A stretch of 64,000 nucleotides of DNA from Nocardioides albertanoniae. Lineage in GTDB: Bacteria > Actinomycetota > Actinomycetes > Propionibacteriales > Nocardioidaceae. Shown piece by piece: positions 19,804 to 30,375 of the stretch; positions within the stretch are counted from its first letter, which is position 1, and each line of letters starts with the position of its first letter. The stretch covers positions 4,294,501 to 4,358,500 of the forward strand of contig NZ_VFOV01000001.1 of assembly GCF_006716315.1 (NCBI RefSeq), given 5' to 3'. The translations under genes and the position numbers were made by a program. The notes under the pieces were generated by a model. The model saw only the letters and a list, made by a program, of their open reading frames with translations, did no database searches and had not been told where the DNA came from.

Positions 19804-20715
19804 TCAGCCGTCGAGCGGCTTGAGGTCACGCACCGGCACCTTGACCGTGAGCAGGTCGCCGGCCATCCGGATCCGCCCGCGCATGCCCGCGGCGAGCACC
19901 ATCGGCAGCACCGCCTGGTTGTCGGACTCGGTGGTGATCAGGATCTCGGCGGCGCCGAGCATGTGCGCGAGCTTGGCGGTGTCGACGAGCAGCTTGGTGC
20001 CGATGCCCCGGCGCTGCCAGGCCGGGTCGACGCGTAGGTCGATCACCCGTACGTTCTCGTCCTCGGCGGTGGGGGCGTGCACCTGGCCGATGCCGACGGC
20101 GATCCCGTCGACCAGGGCGGTGACGGTCTCGCCCGTGGCGACGAGCTCGGGCGAGCTCCCCGTGCCCAGGCGGCGTACGGGCGGGGCGGTGCCGATCGCC
20201 GCCCACTCGCGGCCGCGGTCGAGGCGGTCGTTGACCAGGCTCGCCATCGCGGCGCCGCGGGCATGCTCGGTCTCGGTGAAGGGGGCGGTGCGGTGCAGCT
20301 GTACGTCGACGTCGGCGACCCGCAGCTCCATGGTGTCGTGCACGACCCCGGGCGGCGCCTCCGCCTCGGCGTCGAAGAGTCGGGCGACGATCTCGTGGAA
20401 GGACATCGGCCGCTCCAGGATGTGGCAAGCGGCCTGCACGTAGCGGGTCGGCTGGTCGGCGAGCGAGGCCTCGTGGGCGACCTGCACGACCGTGCTGCCA
20501 CCACCTGAAGCGACGACCAGGTCGTTGATCTCGGCCTCACCCCATCCTCTGGGAGTGCTCACCACGAACTCGTCGGTGACCTGATCGAGCTCCGGGAAGA
20601 TCTGCATCCCCAAGATGTTGACCCCGGCCTCACCGCAGCGCTGCGCCAGCGCGGCCAGCGTGCCGGGTCGGTCGGGCAGGGTCGCACGCACTCTCCACAG
20701 CATCTTGTCGGCCAT
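19804..20715 (-). CDS. ACT-domain plus GNAT acetyltransferase
   Basis: A 303-residue protein. Residues about 5-75 form an ACT-like domain (WRVRATLPDRPGTLAALAQRCGEAGVNI), a small-molecule-binding fold. The C-terminal 140 residues are a GNAT acetyltransferase: VDGIAVGIGQVHAP, VIDLRVDPAWQRRGIGTKLLVDTAKLAH with the Q/RxxGxG/A acetyl-CoA loop. Possibly an amino-acid-controlled acetyltransferase; substrate unknown. It lies 62 bp upstream of guaB in the same direction. Confidence 0.82.
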   Translation of the reverse strand: MADKMLWRVRATLPDRPGTLAALAQRCGEAGVNILGMQIFPELDQVTDEFVVSTPRGWGEAEINDLVVASGGGSTVVQVAHEASLADQPTRYVQAACHILERPMSFHEIVARLFDAEAEAPPGVVHDTMELRVADVDVQLHRTAPFTETEHARGAAMASLVNDRLDRGREWAAIGTAPPVRRLGTGSSPELVATGETVTALVDGIAVGIGQVHAPTAEDENVRVIDLRVDPAWQRRGIGTKLLVDTAKLAHMLGAAEILITTESDNQAVLPMVLAAGMRGRIRMAGDLLTVKVPVRDLKPLDG

Positions 20716-20812
20716 GACCCCAGTCTGCCCTTCGCACTGTTTCCGGTCGGTTACTTCCGGTTAATCCTTGCGTCCGACCTGCCCGGAGGCAGCACAGGCG
20801 ACCCCGTACGCC

Positions 20813-21598
20813 TCAGTCGGGCGGCGGGCGCGGTGGCGCCTGCTCGCCGGCCTCGACGAGCACGTCGATGTGGTTGGCCGCCGGCGGGAGCGGGCAGGTG
20901 GCGTGGATCGTGTAGGCGCAGGGCATGTTGGCGGCGCGGTTGAAGTCGAGCACCGCGTTGTCGCCTATCGGTGCCTCGACGGCGAGCTGACGGCAGGCGG
21001 CATAGGTGGTCACACCGCTGGTCTCGTCGGTGAACAGCAGCCAGAGCTCGTCGTCGCCGCCGTCGAAGGCGATCAGCCGCTGCGGACGGCCGACGGCCTC
21101 GAACTCGATCTCGCCGACCGCGTCGATGACGCTCGAGCGCCCCTCGATCACGGTGCCGACAGAGATCGGGCGCCTCGACTCGTAGGCCCGGAAGGTGGCG
21201 CTGAGCTGCCACGCCGGATCCGGTGCGTACGTCGGCGTGCCGGTGTAGTTGCGCAGGAACGGGCCGTCGGAGTGCCGGGGCCGGAGCACCGGGGTGCCGA
21301 AACGGTCGGCCACCTCGACCGTGCCGCCCTCGAAGGAGGCGATCACCCCGTAGGGGTCGACGGCCCCGAAGACGAAGCGGCCGCCCAGCGTGGTGCCGCA
21401 GACCTCGAGCGACTCCCCCTCACCGAGCTCGACGACGACACCGTCGGGACCGGTCGACCAGACACCGGGCACCTCGGCGAACCGCTGCGGGTTGACGCCC
21501 AGCCAGTGCAGGCCGGTGATCGCCAGAAAACCTTCGGGACTTCGCAGCACGGCCTCTCGCTCGTCGCGCCATCGTTGCCAGGCCTGCTCGAAAGTCAC
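20813..21598 (-). CDS. DUF1684 domain protein (paralogue 2)
   Basis: A 261-residue DUF1684 protein, paralogous to the one at 17300-18094. Matching blocks are WRDEREAVLRSPEGFLAITGLHW, the middle YTGTPTYAPDPAWQLSATFRAY, and the end LDFNRAANMPCAYTIHATCPLPP. Role unknown. The stretch upstream (21599-21686) contains TTGCCAAG-T-CTTGCAA, an imperfect inverted repeat at 21624-21639 that might be an operator. Confidence 0.85.
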   Translation of the reverse strand: MTFEQAWQRWRDEREAVLRSPEGFLAITGLHWLGVNPQRFAEVPGVWSTGPDGVVVELGEGESLEVCGTTLGGRFVFGAVDPYGVIASFEGGTVEVADRFGTPVLRPRHSDGPFLRNYTGTPTYAPDPAWQLSATFRAYESRRPISVGTVIEGRSSVIDAVGEIEFEAVGRPQRLIAFDGGDDELWLLFTDETSGVTTYAACRQLAVEAPIGDNAVLDFNRAANMPCAYTIHATCPLPPAANHIDVLVEAGEQAPPRPPPD

Positions 21599-21686
21599 GC
21601 CCGGAACCCTACAAAGACATGCGTTGCCAAGTCTTGCAAGGCGGGAGGAGTTTTACTCTGGATGTGCGCAGGGCATGTGAGCCGGC

Positions 21687-22517
21687 CTATCCGGCTCGTC
21701 CGCTCCCGGCGCTCCGATCCGTCGACAGAGCGAGGCTCATCACCCGGATCCCGGCACGGGCCGCGGTGACGAGCACGAGATACCAGACAGCAGCCACCGC
21801 CAGCAGCGGGATGATCAGATGGTTGCGCTCCTCGAGCGCCCGGACGACCCCGAGCAGGTCGGTGATCGCGAGCACGGAGACCAGGCTCGTCGCCTGCAGC
21901 GTCGCCACCGTGATGTCGCCCAGAGCGGTGGCCCGGTCGCCGTCCGAGAGCGCTCGCGCGGCATAGGCGCCCATCGCCGTCGTCAGCCCTGCGATCGCCG
22001 CGTAGACCGGTGTGACCAGGCGCATCGCGTCGAGGTGCACCCCTGGGATCCCCAGCGAGATGTCGGGGAAGAGCAGCGCGATGTTGCTCCACAGCAGAAG
22101 CTGCACGAGCACCGGGATGCTGCCGAAGACCCAGACGTACGCCCCGGCCAACCCGCGCAGTGCGGGATTGCCCGACCGCTTCATCCTGTTCACGACGAGA
22201 CCGATCATCGCGGCCACCACGGCGACGAGGGCGGTCATCCGGACCGTAAGCCAGACCCCGGCGAGGACGTCGGGGTCGAGCAGCCGGTCGACCACCTCGC
22301 CCAGGAGGAGGTTCTCGTTGGTCACCGTGCTCCACAGGAGCCTGACCAGGAGCAGCACCAGGAGGGCAGCGATCACCCACTCGACCGTGCTGGTCTCGAC
22401 ACGCCTCCGCCTGTCGGCTACGGCGGCTCGAGCATCGGTCCCCGCACCGGCCGAGCCGTGAGCGCCAGCGAGCGTGTCGAGACCGACACAGTCGTCGTCG
22501 GCAGCCGTCTTGCTCAT
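21687..22517 (-). CDS. Amino-acid-type ABC permease homologue with shortened EAA region, orphan
   Basis: About 276 residues with a long polar N-terminus and roughly five membrane segments. VWLTVRMTALVAVVAAMIG, YVWVFGSIPVLVQLLLWSNI and ATSLVSVLAITDLLGVV are hallmarks of polar amino-acid ABC permeases. Between MGAYAARALSDGD and ATLQATSLVSVL the usual cytoplasmic EAA loop (RxGxxSVxxGQxEAAxxLG) seems shortened, with only RATALGDITV left. No ATPase or binding protein is nearby. Start uncertain: ATG 22517 or 22571, neither with a good ribosome site. It may be a decaying or repurposed gene. Confidence 0.6.
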   Translation of the reverse strand: MSKTAADDDCVGLDTLAGAHGSAGAGTDARAAVADRRRRVETSTVEWVIAALLVLLLVRLLWSTVTNENLLLGEVVDRLLDPDVLAGVWLTVRMTALVAVVAAMIGLVVNRMKRSGNPALRGLAGAYVWVFGSIPVLVQLLLWSNIALLFPDISLGIPGVHLDAMRLVTPVYAAIAGLTTAMGAYAARALSDGDRATALGDITVATLQATSLVSVLAITDLLGVVRALEERNHLIIPLLAVAAVWYLVLVTAARAGIRVMSLALSTDRSAGSGRAG

Positions 22518-22582
22518 CGGAGAGAACCATGGCGTCGCGCGGTGACCAGAAGGTGTCGACGAGCTGGTCATTCACTGAAATC

Positions 22583-22624
22583 GCCGGGTCGGCGCATCGT
22601 GCCCGCACGATGCGCCGACCCGGC
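22583..22624. terminator. Family C hairpin, copy 1
   Basis: Perfect inverted repeat, 20-bp arms starting GCCGGGTCGGCGCATCGTGC, loop CC. It lies just past the stop of the minus-strand LVIVD gene and so probably terminates it. The arm and its flank (TGAAATCGCC before it) recur at 25733-25814. Confidence 0.85.
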
Positions 22625-22630
22625 TTTCGA

Positions 22631-24145
22631 TCAGTAGGACGGCTGAGCCTGGACGTTCAGCTCGTCGAACTTCACCTTCTTGGCCGAGGCGACCCGCGGG
22701 TCACGCAGGTCGAAGACGTCGAAGCCGCGCTGGATCTCGTTGGAGTAGATGTAGCCGTTGTAGTAGTAGGTCGACCACGGGCCGGCGATCGTCGAGGTGT
22801 CCTCGAACGGACCCCGGTCGAACCAGGCGATCTCCTTCGGGTTGGCCGAGTCGGTGAAGTCGTAGACCGAGACACCGCCCTGATACCAGGCCTGCACCAT
22901 GATGTCCTTGCCCTTGACCGGGATCAGCGAGCCGTTGTGGGCGACGCAGTTCTCGGTGTTGGACTGGGTGCGCGGCATCTTGTAGTAGGACTTGAAGACG
23001 AGCTGGCCGTCGTCGATGTCGTAGATGCCGTTGGCGCCCTTCTCCGGCCCCGTCTCCGGGTTGCAGGTGGGCGCGCCGCCGCCACCGAGCTCGTCGGTGA
23101 AGACGACCTTGGTGCCGGTGTTGTTGAAGGTCGCCGAGTGCCAGAACGCGAAGTTGTCGGTGTCCCTGACCCGCTCGGTGACCACCGGCTGCTCACGGTC
23201 GGAGATGTCCATCAGGATGCCGTCACCCATGCACGCGCCGGCGGCGATGTCCTTGGCCGGGTAGGTGGTGATGTCGTGGCAGCCGGCCGTGTTGGTGTAG
23301 CCACCGTCGGGGAAGAGCACCGGCTCGGCGGCCACCGCGGCCTGCTCCGGGTGTTGGGTCGGGATCTTCACGATGCTGATCTTGTCGTGCGGCGGCTGGC
23401 AGTCGGGGAACGTCTCCCGCGGGCCGTAGGAGGAGACGTACGCGTAGACCGATCGGCCGTCTTGGCTCGGCGCCAGCGAGTGGGTGTGGGAGCCGCACTT
23501 GGTCTCGACCGCCGCGACGTACTGCGGGTCGGTCGGGTTGCTGATGTCGAAGACGCGCAGGCCCTCCCACGACTCCTTGATCTCGGCCGACTGCGGCTCG
23601 TTGTCGCAGGTGTCGTTGCTGCGGCTGGAGTCGACGGAGAGCACCAGCAGGTCGCGGTAGACCGAGATGTCGTTCTGGGAGCCGGGGCAGGCGTACTGCT
23701 TGACCAGCTTCGGCTTCTTCGGGTTCTTGATGTTGATGACGTTGAACCCGTTGTAGTTGCCCGCGAAGGCGTAGTCGCCCTGGAAGGCGAGGTCGCTGTT
23801 GAGAGCGTCGACGGACTCGAAGGCGCCCGACTTGGGCAGGTTGGCCACGTGATGCATGTTGGGCGTGCCCGCGGACTCGCCTGCCGGGACGTCAGGCGTG
23901 TTGGCGCCCAGCTGGGCCAGGTCGTTGCCGGCGACGCAGGCGGAGGCGAAGTTGTCGCCGAGCCTGGCGATCTCGCTCTTCTGCTCGGCGGTGCAGCTCG
24001 TCTGGGCCTCGGGACTCTGTGTGGTCTCGGAGCCGTGGGAGTGGGACTCGTCTGCGGAGGACGGGGCGGCGACGGCCAGCCCTCCGGCGACAACCAGGAC
24101 CGCCGCGATCGGCGCCAGGTAGTGGGTAGGACGTCGTAGCCTCAT
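22631..24145 (-). CDS. Exported LVIVD-repeat beta-propeller protein
   Basis: A 504-residue exported protein. A signal peptide occupies about residues 1-32 (RRPTHYLAPIAAVLVVAGG then AAPSSADES). The body has LVIVD-type repeats, each ending like VINIKNPKKPKLV, VFDISNPTDPQYV, LMDISDREQPVV and VYDFTDSANPKEI, which form a beta-propeller. ATG 24145 has GGAAGG about 8 bases upstream. It is divergent from a DUF305 lipoprotein with 133 bp between starts; this pairing is common in actinobacteria as I recall, and suggests a shared envelope function. Ligand unknown. Confidence 0.85.
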   Translation of the reverse strand: MRLRRPTHYLAPIAAVLVVAGGLAVAAPSSADESHSHGSETTQSPEAQTSCTAEQKSEIARLGDNFASACVAGNDLAQLGANTPDVPAGESAGTPNMHHVANLPKSGAFESVDALNSDLAFQGDYAFAGNYNGFNVINIKNPKKPKLVKQYACPGSQNDISVYRDLLVLSVDSSRSNDTCDNEPQSAEIKESWEGLRVFDISNPTDPQYVAAVETKCGSHTHSLAPSQDGRSVYAYVSSYGPRETFPDCQPPHDKISIVKIPTQHPEQAAVAAEPVLFPDGGYTNTAGCHDITTYPAKDIAAGACMGDGILMDISDREQPVVTERVRDTDNFAFWHSATFNNTGTKVVFTDELGGGGAPTCNPETGPEKGANGIYDIDDGQLVFKSYYKMPRTQSNTENCVAHNGSLIPVKGKDIMVQAWYQGGVSVYDFTDSANPKEIAWFDRGPFEDTSTIAGPWSTYYYNGYIYSNEIQRGFDVFDLRDPRVASAKKVKFDELNVQAQPSY

Positions 24146-24278
24146 GTTCGCAACCTTCCGAGTCGGCTGCCGTGGGGCGGCAGGGGCCGTGCCTGCCAAC
24201 TTTAGTGACGTTCCACCCCCGGGGGCATGGAAAGTGAATAAGTTGTTCACCCCCGGCACATCTCGGAAGGCTCTACGC

Positions 24279-24968
24279 ATGGACCTGCCCAGGAAACGCA
24301 CCGGCACCACCGCTCCGGCCCTTCTGCTGCTCGCGGCCGTGCTTCTCGGTGGTTGCGGAAGCTCGGCCGACGGGTCGCACGGCTCTCACGAGTCTCACGG
24401 GTCGCACTCGCCGAGCCCGGAGGCGGCGACGCAGTCGGCGCCCGTGGTCCAGGGCGGGGCCCCGGGCGAGAGCGGCACGACCATCTCGCCCTCGGACGCA
24501 CCCGGCGCCGACGGGTGGAGCCGCACCGACGCCGACTTCGTGACGATGATGATCCCGCACCACGCCCAGGCTCTGGAGATGACGCGGCTGGCGCGCGAGC
24601 ACTCCTCGAACCCCGGGGTGCTCTCGCTGGCCAAGCGCATCAAGGCGGCGCAGGGCCCCGAGATCGTCTCGATGAGCAAGTGGCTCGACGCCCGGGATCT
24701 GCGGGTGCCCCGGGCCTCGGACCCTGCCCAGACCATGGCCGGCATGCTCACCGAGGCCCAGATGACCGCGCTCGGCAAGGGACGTGGCAAGGAGTTCGAC
24801 CGGCTCTTCCTGACCGGGATGATCCAGCACCATCAGGGGGCCATCACGATGGCCGACCCGATGGCAGCGTCGGGCAGCGACGCGGTCGCGATCGAGATGG
24901 CGACCGACATCGAGACCACCCAGAAGGTGGAGATCGAGATGATGGAGAAGCTGCTCGCGAAGCTCTGA
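24279..24968 (+). CDS. DUF305 lipoprotein
   Basis: A 229-residue lipoprotein with lipobox LLGGC (Cys near residue 26), then a His/Ser-rich linker with GSHGSHESHGSH. The DUF305 domain is a duplicated four-helix ferritin-like fold with MMIPHHAQALEM near residue 87 and MIQHHQGAITM near 182; these HHxxAxxM pairs bind metal in relatives such as copper-binding CopM. A metal-handling role at the membrane surface is likely but unproven. ATG 24279 has GGAAGG upstream; an earlier in-frame ATG belongs to the divergent promoter region. Confidence 0.87.
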   Translation: MDLPRKRTGTTAPALLLLAAVLLGGCGSSADGSHGSHESHGSHSPSPEAATQSAPVVQGGAPGESGTTISPSDAPGADGWSRTDADFVTMMIPHHAQALEMTRLAREHSSNPGVLSLAKRIKAAQGPEIVSMSKWLDARDLRVPRASDPAQTMAGMLTEAQMTALGKGRGKEFDRLFLTGMIQHHQGAITMADPMAASGSDAVAIEMATDIETTQKVEIEMMEKLLAKL

Positions 24969-24987
24969 TCAGGGATAGGTTTCGGCG

Positions 24988-25737
24988 GTGCCCATCGCCT
25001 CCCGACGCCGCAGACGGATCCTGATCGCCTCGGCCGTGCTCGTCGTCCTCGCTCTGGTCGGCACCGTGCTGGTCTACACCGGCGCCGTGCTGCCCAACCG
25101 TCTGCTCGCCGCGAGATACGACGTACGCGGCATCGACGTCTCCCACCACAACGGCACCGTCGACTGGGCCCGGGTCGCCGAGCAGGACGTCGACTTCGCC
25201 TGGATCAAGGCGACCGAGGGCTCGGCACACACCGACCCGCGCTTCACGGCCAACTGGTCAGGTGCCCGCGAGGCCGGGTTGTCGACCGGCGCCTATCACT
25301 TCATGAGCTTCGAGAGCCCGGGCACCGACCAGGCGCAGAACATGATCGCGACGGTGCCTCGGGTCGCGGGCACGCTCGCGCCCGTGGTCGACCTGGAGCC
25401 GTACGGTTCGTTCAAGGGTGATCTGCCGCCCGCCACCGAGGTGCGCGCCATCCTCGATCCGCTGCTGGCAGCTCTCGAGGATCACTACGGCACCGCGCCG
25501 GTCATCTACACCACCCCGACGGCGTATCGGGCTTTTCTGGTCGATGGGTATCGCGACAACCCGATCTGGTTCCGCTCCGTCGCCTGGCCGCCGCGGGTGC
25601 CGGACGGGCGTGACTGGACGATCTGGCAGTACTCCAGTCGGGACCGGCTCGATGGCGTGGGGAGTTCGGACGAGGCGTACGTGGATATGAACGTGCTCTC
25701 GGACGATGCGTCTCTCGAGTCGCTGATCGTTCGCTGA
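24988..25737 (+). CDS. GH25 lysozyme-like muramidase, membrane-anchored or exported
   Basis: A 249-residue protein. A basic start and one hydrophobic segment (about 10-32, ILIASAVLVVLALVGTVLVY) serve as signal anchor. The glycoside hydrolase family 25 domain follows: RGIDVSHHNGTVDW with the Asp, FAWIKATEGSAH, YHFMSF, and the catalytic DLE in VVDLEPYG near residue 133, ending with WQYSS. It cleaves peptidoglycan MurNAc-GlcNAc bonds. GTG 24988, 19 bp after the DUF305 stop, follows TAGGTT and may also be read from a leaderless transcript. Confidence 0.88.
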   Translation: MPIASRRRRRILIASAVLVVLALVGTVLVYTGAVLPNRLLAARYDVRGIDVSHHNGTVDWARVAEQDVDFAWIKATEGSAHTDPRFTANWSGAREAGLSTGAYHFMSFESPGTDQAQNMIATVPRVAGTLAPVVDLEPYGSFKGDLPPATEVRAILDPLLAALEDHYGTAPVIYTTPTAYRAFLVDGYRDNPIWFRSVAWPPRVPDGRDWTIWQYSSRDRLDGVGSSDEAYVDMNVLSDDASLESLIVR

Positions 25738-25741
25738 AATC

Positions 25742-25814
25742 GCCGAGTCGGCGCATCGGCCCCCTCTCGCCTCGCTTCGCTCGCGAGACACGGGGGCAGA
25801 TGCGCCGACTCGGC
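25742..25814. terminator. Family C hairpin, copy 2, between convergent genes
   Basis: Outer arms GCCGAGTCGGCGCATC (25742-25757) and its complement (25799-25814), enclosing inner CCCCC/GGGGG and CTCGC/GCGAG pairings. It lies between the GH25 gene and groEL and probably ends both. The flank and arm match copy 1 at 22570-22602 closely (TTCrCTGAAATCGCC). Confidence 0.85.
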
Positions 25815-25820
25815 TATGTG

Positions 25821-27446
<1,626 letters not shown>

Positions 27447-27519
27447 TTACTCCCTAGTACGCAGAACGCGGCCGGGGCCAGGAATCAGGCCCGGCCGCGT
27501 TGATGCGAGACGGATGACG

Positions 27520-27813
27520 TCAGGCGATGACCGCGAGGATGTCGCGAGCCGAGAGGATGAGGTACTCCTCGCCGGCGTACTTCACCTCGGTGCCGCCGTA
27601 CTTGCTGTAGATGACCTTGTCGCCGACGGCGACGTCGAGCGGGACGCGGTTGCCCTTGTCGTCGATGCGACCGGGGCCGAGCGCCAGGACCTCGCCCTCC
27701 TGGGGCTTCTCCTTGGCGGTGTCCGGGATGACCAGACCGGACGCGGTGGTCTGCTCGGCCTCGACGGCCTTGACGACGATCCGGTCCTCAAGAGGCTTGA
27801 TGTTGACCGACAC
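27520..27813 (-). CDS. groES: Co-chaperonin GroES
   Basis: A 97-residue co-chaperonin, the lid of GroEL. It starts [19 protein letters not shown], has a mobile loop [19 protein letters not shown], and ends [13 protein letters not shown]. First gene of the groES-groEL operon; two CIRCE operators lie 117-178 bp upstream of its start. Confidence 0.97.
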   Translation of the reverse strand: MSVNIKPLEDRIVVKAVEAEQTTASGLVIPDTAKEKPQEGEVLALGPGRIDDKGNRVPLDVAVGDKVIYSKYGGTEVKYAGEEYLILSARDILAVIA

Positions 27814-27929
27814 TGTGTCGACCTCCCCATTTCTTTTCTACGGAGTCAGACTGTGGGTGGGTGTTGCTACGTCTGTGCTTGCGATGTGCCACGTACGCCG
27901 TCGCGGGGGTCGCACCCGGCTCGCAAGCG

Positions 27930-27956
27930 TTGGCACACTCAAGGGGAGAGTGCCAA
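27930..27956. promoter_or_regulatory. CIRCE operator (HrcA site) 1
   Basis: TTGGCACAC, a 9-base spacer, then GAGTGCCAA. The consensus is TTAGCACTC-N9-GAGTGCTAA. One arm has a mismatch. The repressor HrcA is not in the window. Confidence 0.85.
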
Positions 27957-27964
27957 CGCAGACG

Positions 27965-27991
27965 TTAGCACTCGCCTCCAATGAGTGCCAG
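27965..27991. promoter_or_regulatory. CIRCE operator (HrcA site) 2
   Basis: TTAGCACTC, spacer GCCTCCAAT, then GAGTGCCAG: a near-perfect CIRCE element 8 bp from site 1. It ends only 38 bp before the start of the divergent methyltransferase gene, so HrcA could repress that gene too. Confidence 0.9.
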
Positions 27992-28029
27992 CGTCGACCC
28001 TGGGGACGAGTCCTGAGAGGATCGGGCGC

Positions 28030-29232
28030 ATGGATCTCGACGCCTTTGCATGGTTGCTGACCGATGACGGCCAGCGGCTGCTCACGCGAGCCACCGAGAT
28101 GACCGCCGACGGGTCCGACGGCAAGGGATCCGACGGCAAGGGATCCGGCCTGGCGGTGCAGACCGCGCTGCGCAAGGACGAGTCGGCCGAGCGGGTGGCG
28201 GCGGCGATGACCCAGGTCGATCTGCGACGGAAGGCGGCGGCCAAGTTCGGCGACCTGGCTCCGCGGATGTACTTCACCCCCGACGGTCTCGAGCAGGCCA
28301 CCCGTCTCGCCGTCGCCCATCACCGGGCGGCCAGGTTGCGTACGTTCCACGCGTCGAGCGTCATCGACCTCGGCTGCGGGATCGGCGGCGACCTGATCGC
28401 CTCATCGCGGGCCGGACTCACCGCCGCGGGGGTCGACACCGACCCGGAGCGGGTCGCGGTCGCTCAGGCGAACCTGGATGCGCTCGGACTGCCCGGCGCG
28501 GTCACCGTCGCCGATGCGACCGCCCTCGACCACTCGCCGTTCGACGTCGCGTACGCCGATCCAGCACGCCGCGGCGCGAAGGGCCGAGTCTTCTCCGCCG
28601 AGGGATGGACCCCACCGTGGTCGTGGGTGGAGACCCTCTTCGCCCGGGATGCATGCGTCAAGGTCGCTCCGGGGATCCCGCACGATCTGGTTCCTGACGG
28701 CGTCGAGGCCGAGTGGGTCAGCGACCACGGCGAGGTCAAGGAGGCGGCGCTGTGGTCGGGCTCGCTGGCCAGCACCGCCCGCCGAGCCACGGTCATCGGC
28801 GACCGTGGCCTGGCGACCCTCGCCTCCGAGGACGACCCGGGCGCCGAGGTCGGCGAGGTCGGCGAGGTCGCCGACTTCCTCTACGAACCCGACGGCGCGG
28901 TGATCCGCGCCGGGCTGGTCACGGCGGTCGCCGCCGGCGTCGGTGGCCATCTCGTCGACGAGCACATCGCGTACGTGGCCTCCTCCGACTCCTTCGAGAC
29001 GCCGTTCGCGCGGGGATATCAGGTGCTCGAGGAGCTCCCTTATCGGGAGAAGCAGCTCAAGGCGGCGCTGCGTGAGCGGCGGGTCGGAAAGCTGACGATC
29101 AAGAAACGTGGTGTGCAGGTCGTGCCCGAGCAGCTGCGCAAACGTCTCTCGCTCTCCGGTGATCGGGAGGCGACGATCGTGCTCACTCGGGTCGCCGGCG
29201 AGGGGACGTGCTTGTTGGTGCGGCCGTTCTGA
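28030..29232 (+). CDS. Class I SAM-dependent methyltransferase with THUMP-like C-terminal domain
   Basis: A 400-residue protein. The SAM-binding motif VIDLGCGIGGDLIASSRAG lies near residue 115 and motif IV-like VAYADPARRGAKGRVF near 176. The C-terminal 70 residues (YREKQLKAALRERRVGKLTIKKRG) match the THUMP-like domain of this actinobacterial family, suggesting RNA as substrate. A short low-complexity DGSDGKGSDGKGSG occurs near residue 28. ATG 28030 is chosen over 27985, which would place the N-terminus in CIRCE site 2. The substrate is not known. Confidence 0.82.
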   Translation: MDLDAFAWLLTDDGQRLLTRATEMTADGSDGKGSDGKGSGLAVQTALRKDESAERVAAAMTQVDLRRKAAAKFGDLAPRMYFTPDGLEQATRLAVAHHRAARLRTFHASSVIDLGCGIGGDLIASSRAGLTAAGVDTDPERVAVAQANLDALGLPGAVTVADATALDHSPFDVAYADPARRGAKGRVFSAEGWTPPWSWVETLFARDACVKVAPGIPHDLVPDGVEAEWVSDHGEVKEAALWSGSLASTARRATVIGDRGLATLASEDDPGAEVGEVGEVADFLYEPDGAVIRAGLVTAVAAGVGGHLVDEHIAYVASSDSFETPFARGYQVLEELPYREKQLKAALRERRVGKLTIKKRGVQVVPEQLRKRLSLSGDREATIVLTRVAGEGTCLLVRPF

Positions 29233-29260
29233 TCAGGTGAGGCCGGTCAGGTGGGGCCGG

Positions 29261-30322
29261 TCAGGTGAGGACCGTGGTCACCGGGAGGGACGAGTCGGCG
29301 GGCAGGTCGAGAGCCGACGGCGTACGTCCCCTGGCGACCATCTCCGAACCCAGGGCCGCGACCATCGCACCGTTGTCCGTGCACAGGCCGGGACGCGGGA
29401 CCCTCACCCGGATCCCGAGCTTGGCGGCACGCTCCTCGGCGAGCACCCGGAGCCGGCTGTTGGCCGCGACTCCTCCGCCGATGATGATGTCTTCGATGCC
29501 CTCGGAGGCGGCTGCGTCCAGTGCCTTCCTGACCAGCACGTCGACGACTGCCTCCTGGAAGGATGCTGCGACGTCGGCGACCGGCACGGCCTCACCGCTA
29601 CGCTCCTTCGCCTCGACCCAGCGGGCGACGGCGGTCTTGAGACCGGAGAAGGAGAAGTCGAAGCGGTGCCGCTCCAGGTCGCGACGGGCCGTGAGGCCCC
29701 GGGGGAAGTCGATCGCGATCGAGCTGCCGGACGTGGCGGTCCTGTCGATCACCGGACCACCCGGGAAGCCGAGACCGAGGAGGCGGGCCACCTTGTCGAA
29801 GGCCTCCCCTGCCGCGTCGTCGATGGTCGCGCCCATCGGGTCGATGCCTTCGGTGATGTCGGTGACCTTGAGCAGGCTCGAGTGACCGCCGGAGACGAGC
29901 ATCGCCAGGCAGGGCTCGGGAAGTGCGCCGTGCTGCAGCTGGTCCACTGCGACGTGCGATGCCAGGTGGTTGACGCCGTAGAGCGGCTTGTCGAGGCCGA
30001 GGGCCAGCGCCTTGGCCGCCGCCACGCCGACCAGGAGCGCGCCGGCGAGGCCCGGGCCGGAGGTGACGGCGATCGCGTCGACGTCGCGGAGCTTGATGCC
30101 CGACTCCTCGCAGGCGCGCTCGATCGTCGGCACCATCGCCTCCAGGTGTGCCCTGCTCGCGACCTCGGGCACGACCCCACCGAACCTGGCGTGCTCCTCG
30201 ACGCTGCTCGCCACCGCGTCGGCCAGGAGCGTGTGCCCACGCACGACTCCGATCCCGGTCTCGTCGCACGACGTCTCGATCCCGAGGACCAAGGGCTCAT
30301 CAGACCGGGCTCCAGAACTCAT
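29261..30322 (-). CDS. tsaD: tRNA N6-adenosine threonylcarbamoyltransferase TsaD
   Basis: A 353-residue enzyme that transfers threonylcarbamoyl to A37 of ANN-decoding tRNAs. [29 protein letters not shown], the metal-binding NHLASHV (HxxxH) and LVSGGHSSL are present; the C-terminal [14 protein letters not shown] is typical. ATG 30322 begins [16 protein letters not shown]. Its partners tsaB, rimI and tsaE lie upstream, but a TetR-like gene and a palindrome array of about 1 kb come between rimI and tsaD. Confidence 0.96.
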   Translation of the reverse strand: MSSGARSDEPLVLGIETSCDETGIGVVRGHTLLADAVASSVEEHARFGGVVPEVASRAHLEAMVPTIERACEESGIKLRDVDAIAVTSGPGLAGALLVGVAAAKALALGLDKPLYGVNHLASHVAVDQLQHGALPEPCLAMLVSGGHSSLLKVTDITEGIDPMGATIDDAAGEAFDKVARLLGLGFPGGPVIDRTATSGSSIAIDFPRGLTARRDLERHRFDFSFSGLKTAVARWVEAKERSGEAVPVADVAASFQEAVVDVLVRKALDAAASEGIEDIIIGGGVAANSRLRVLAEERAAKLGIRVRVPRPGLCTDNGAMVAALGSEMVARGRTPSALDLPADSSLPVTTVLT

Positions 30323-30375
30323 GGATCCATTCTGCCTGGCTAAGGGCGTCTCGGCGGACCGGGGCTTCCAGCCGC

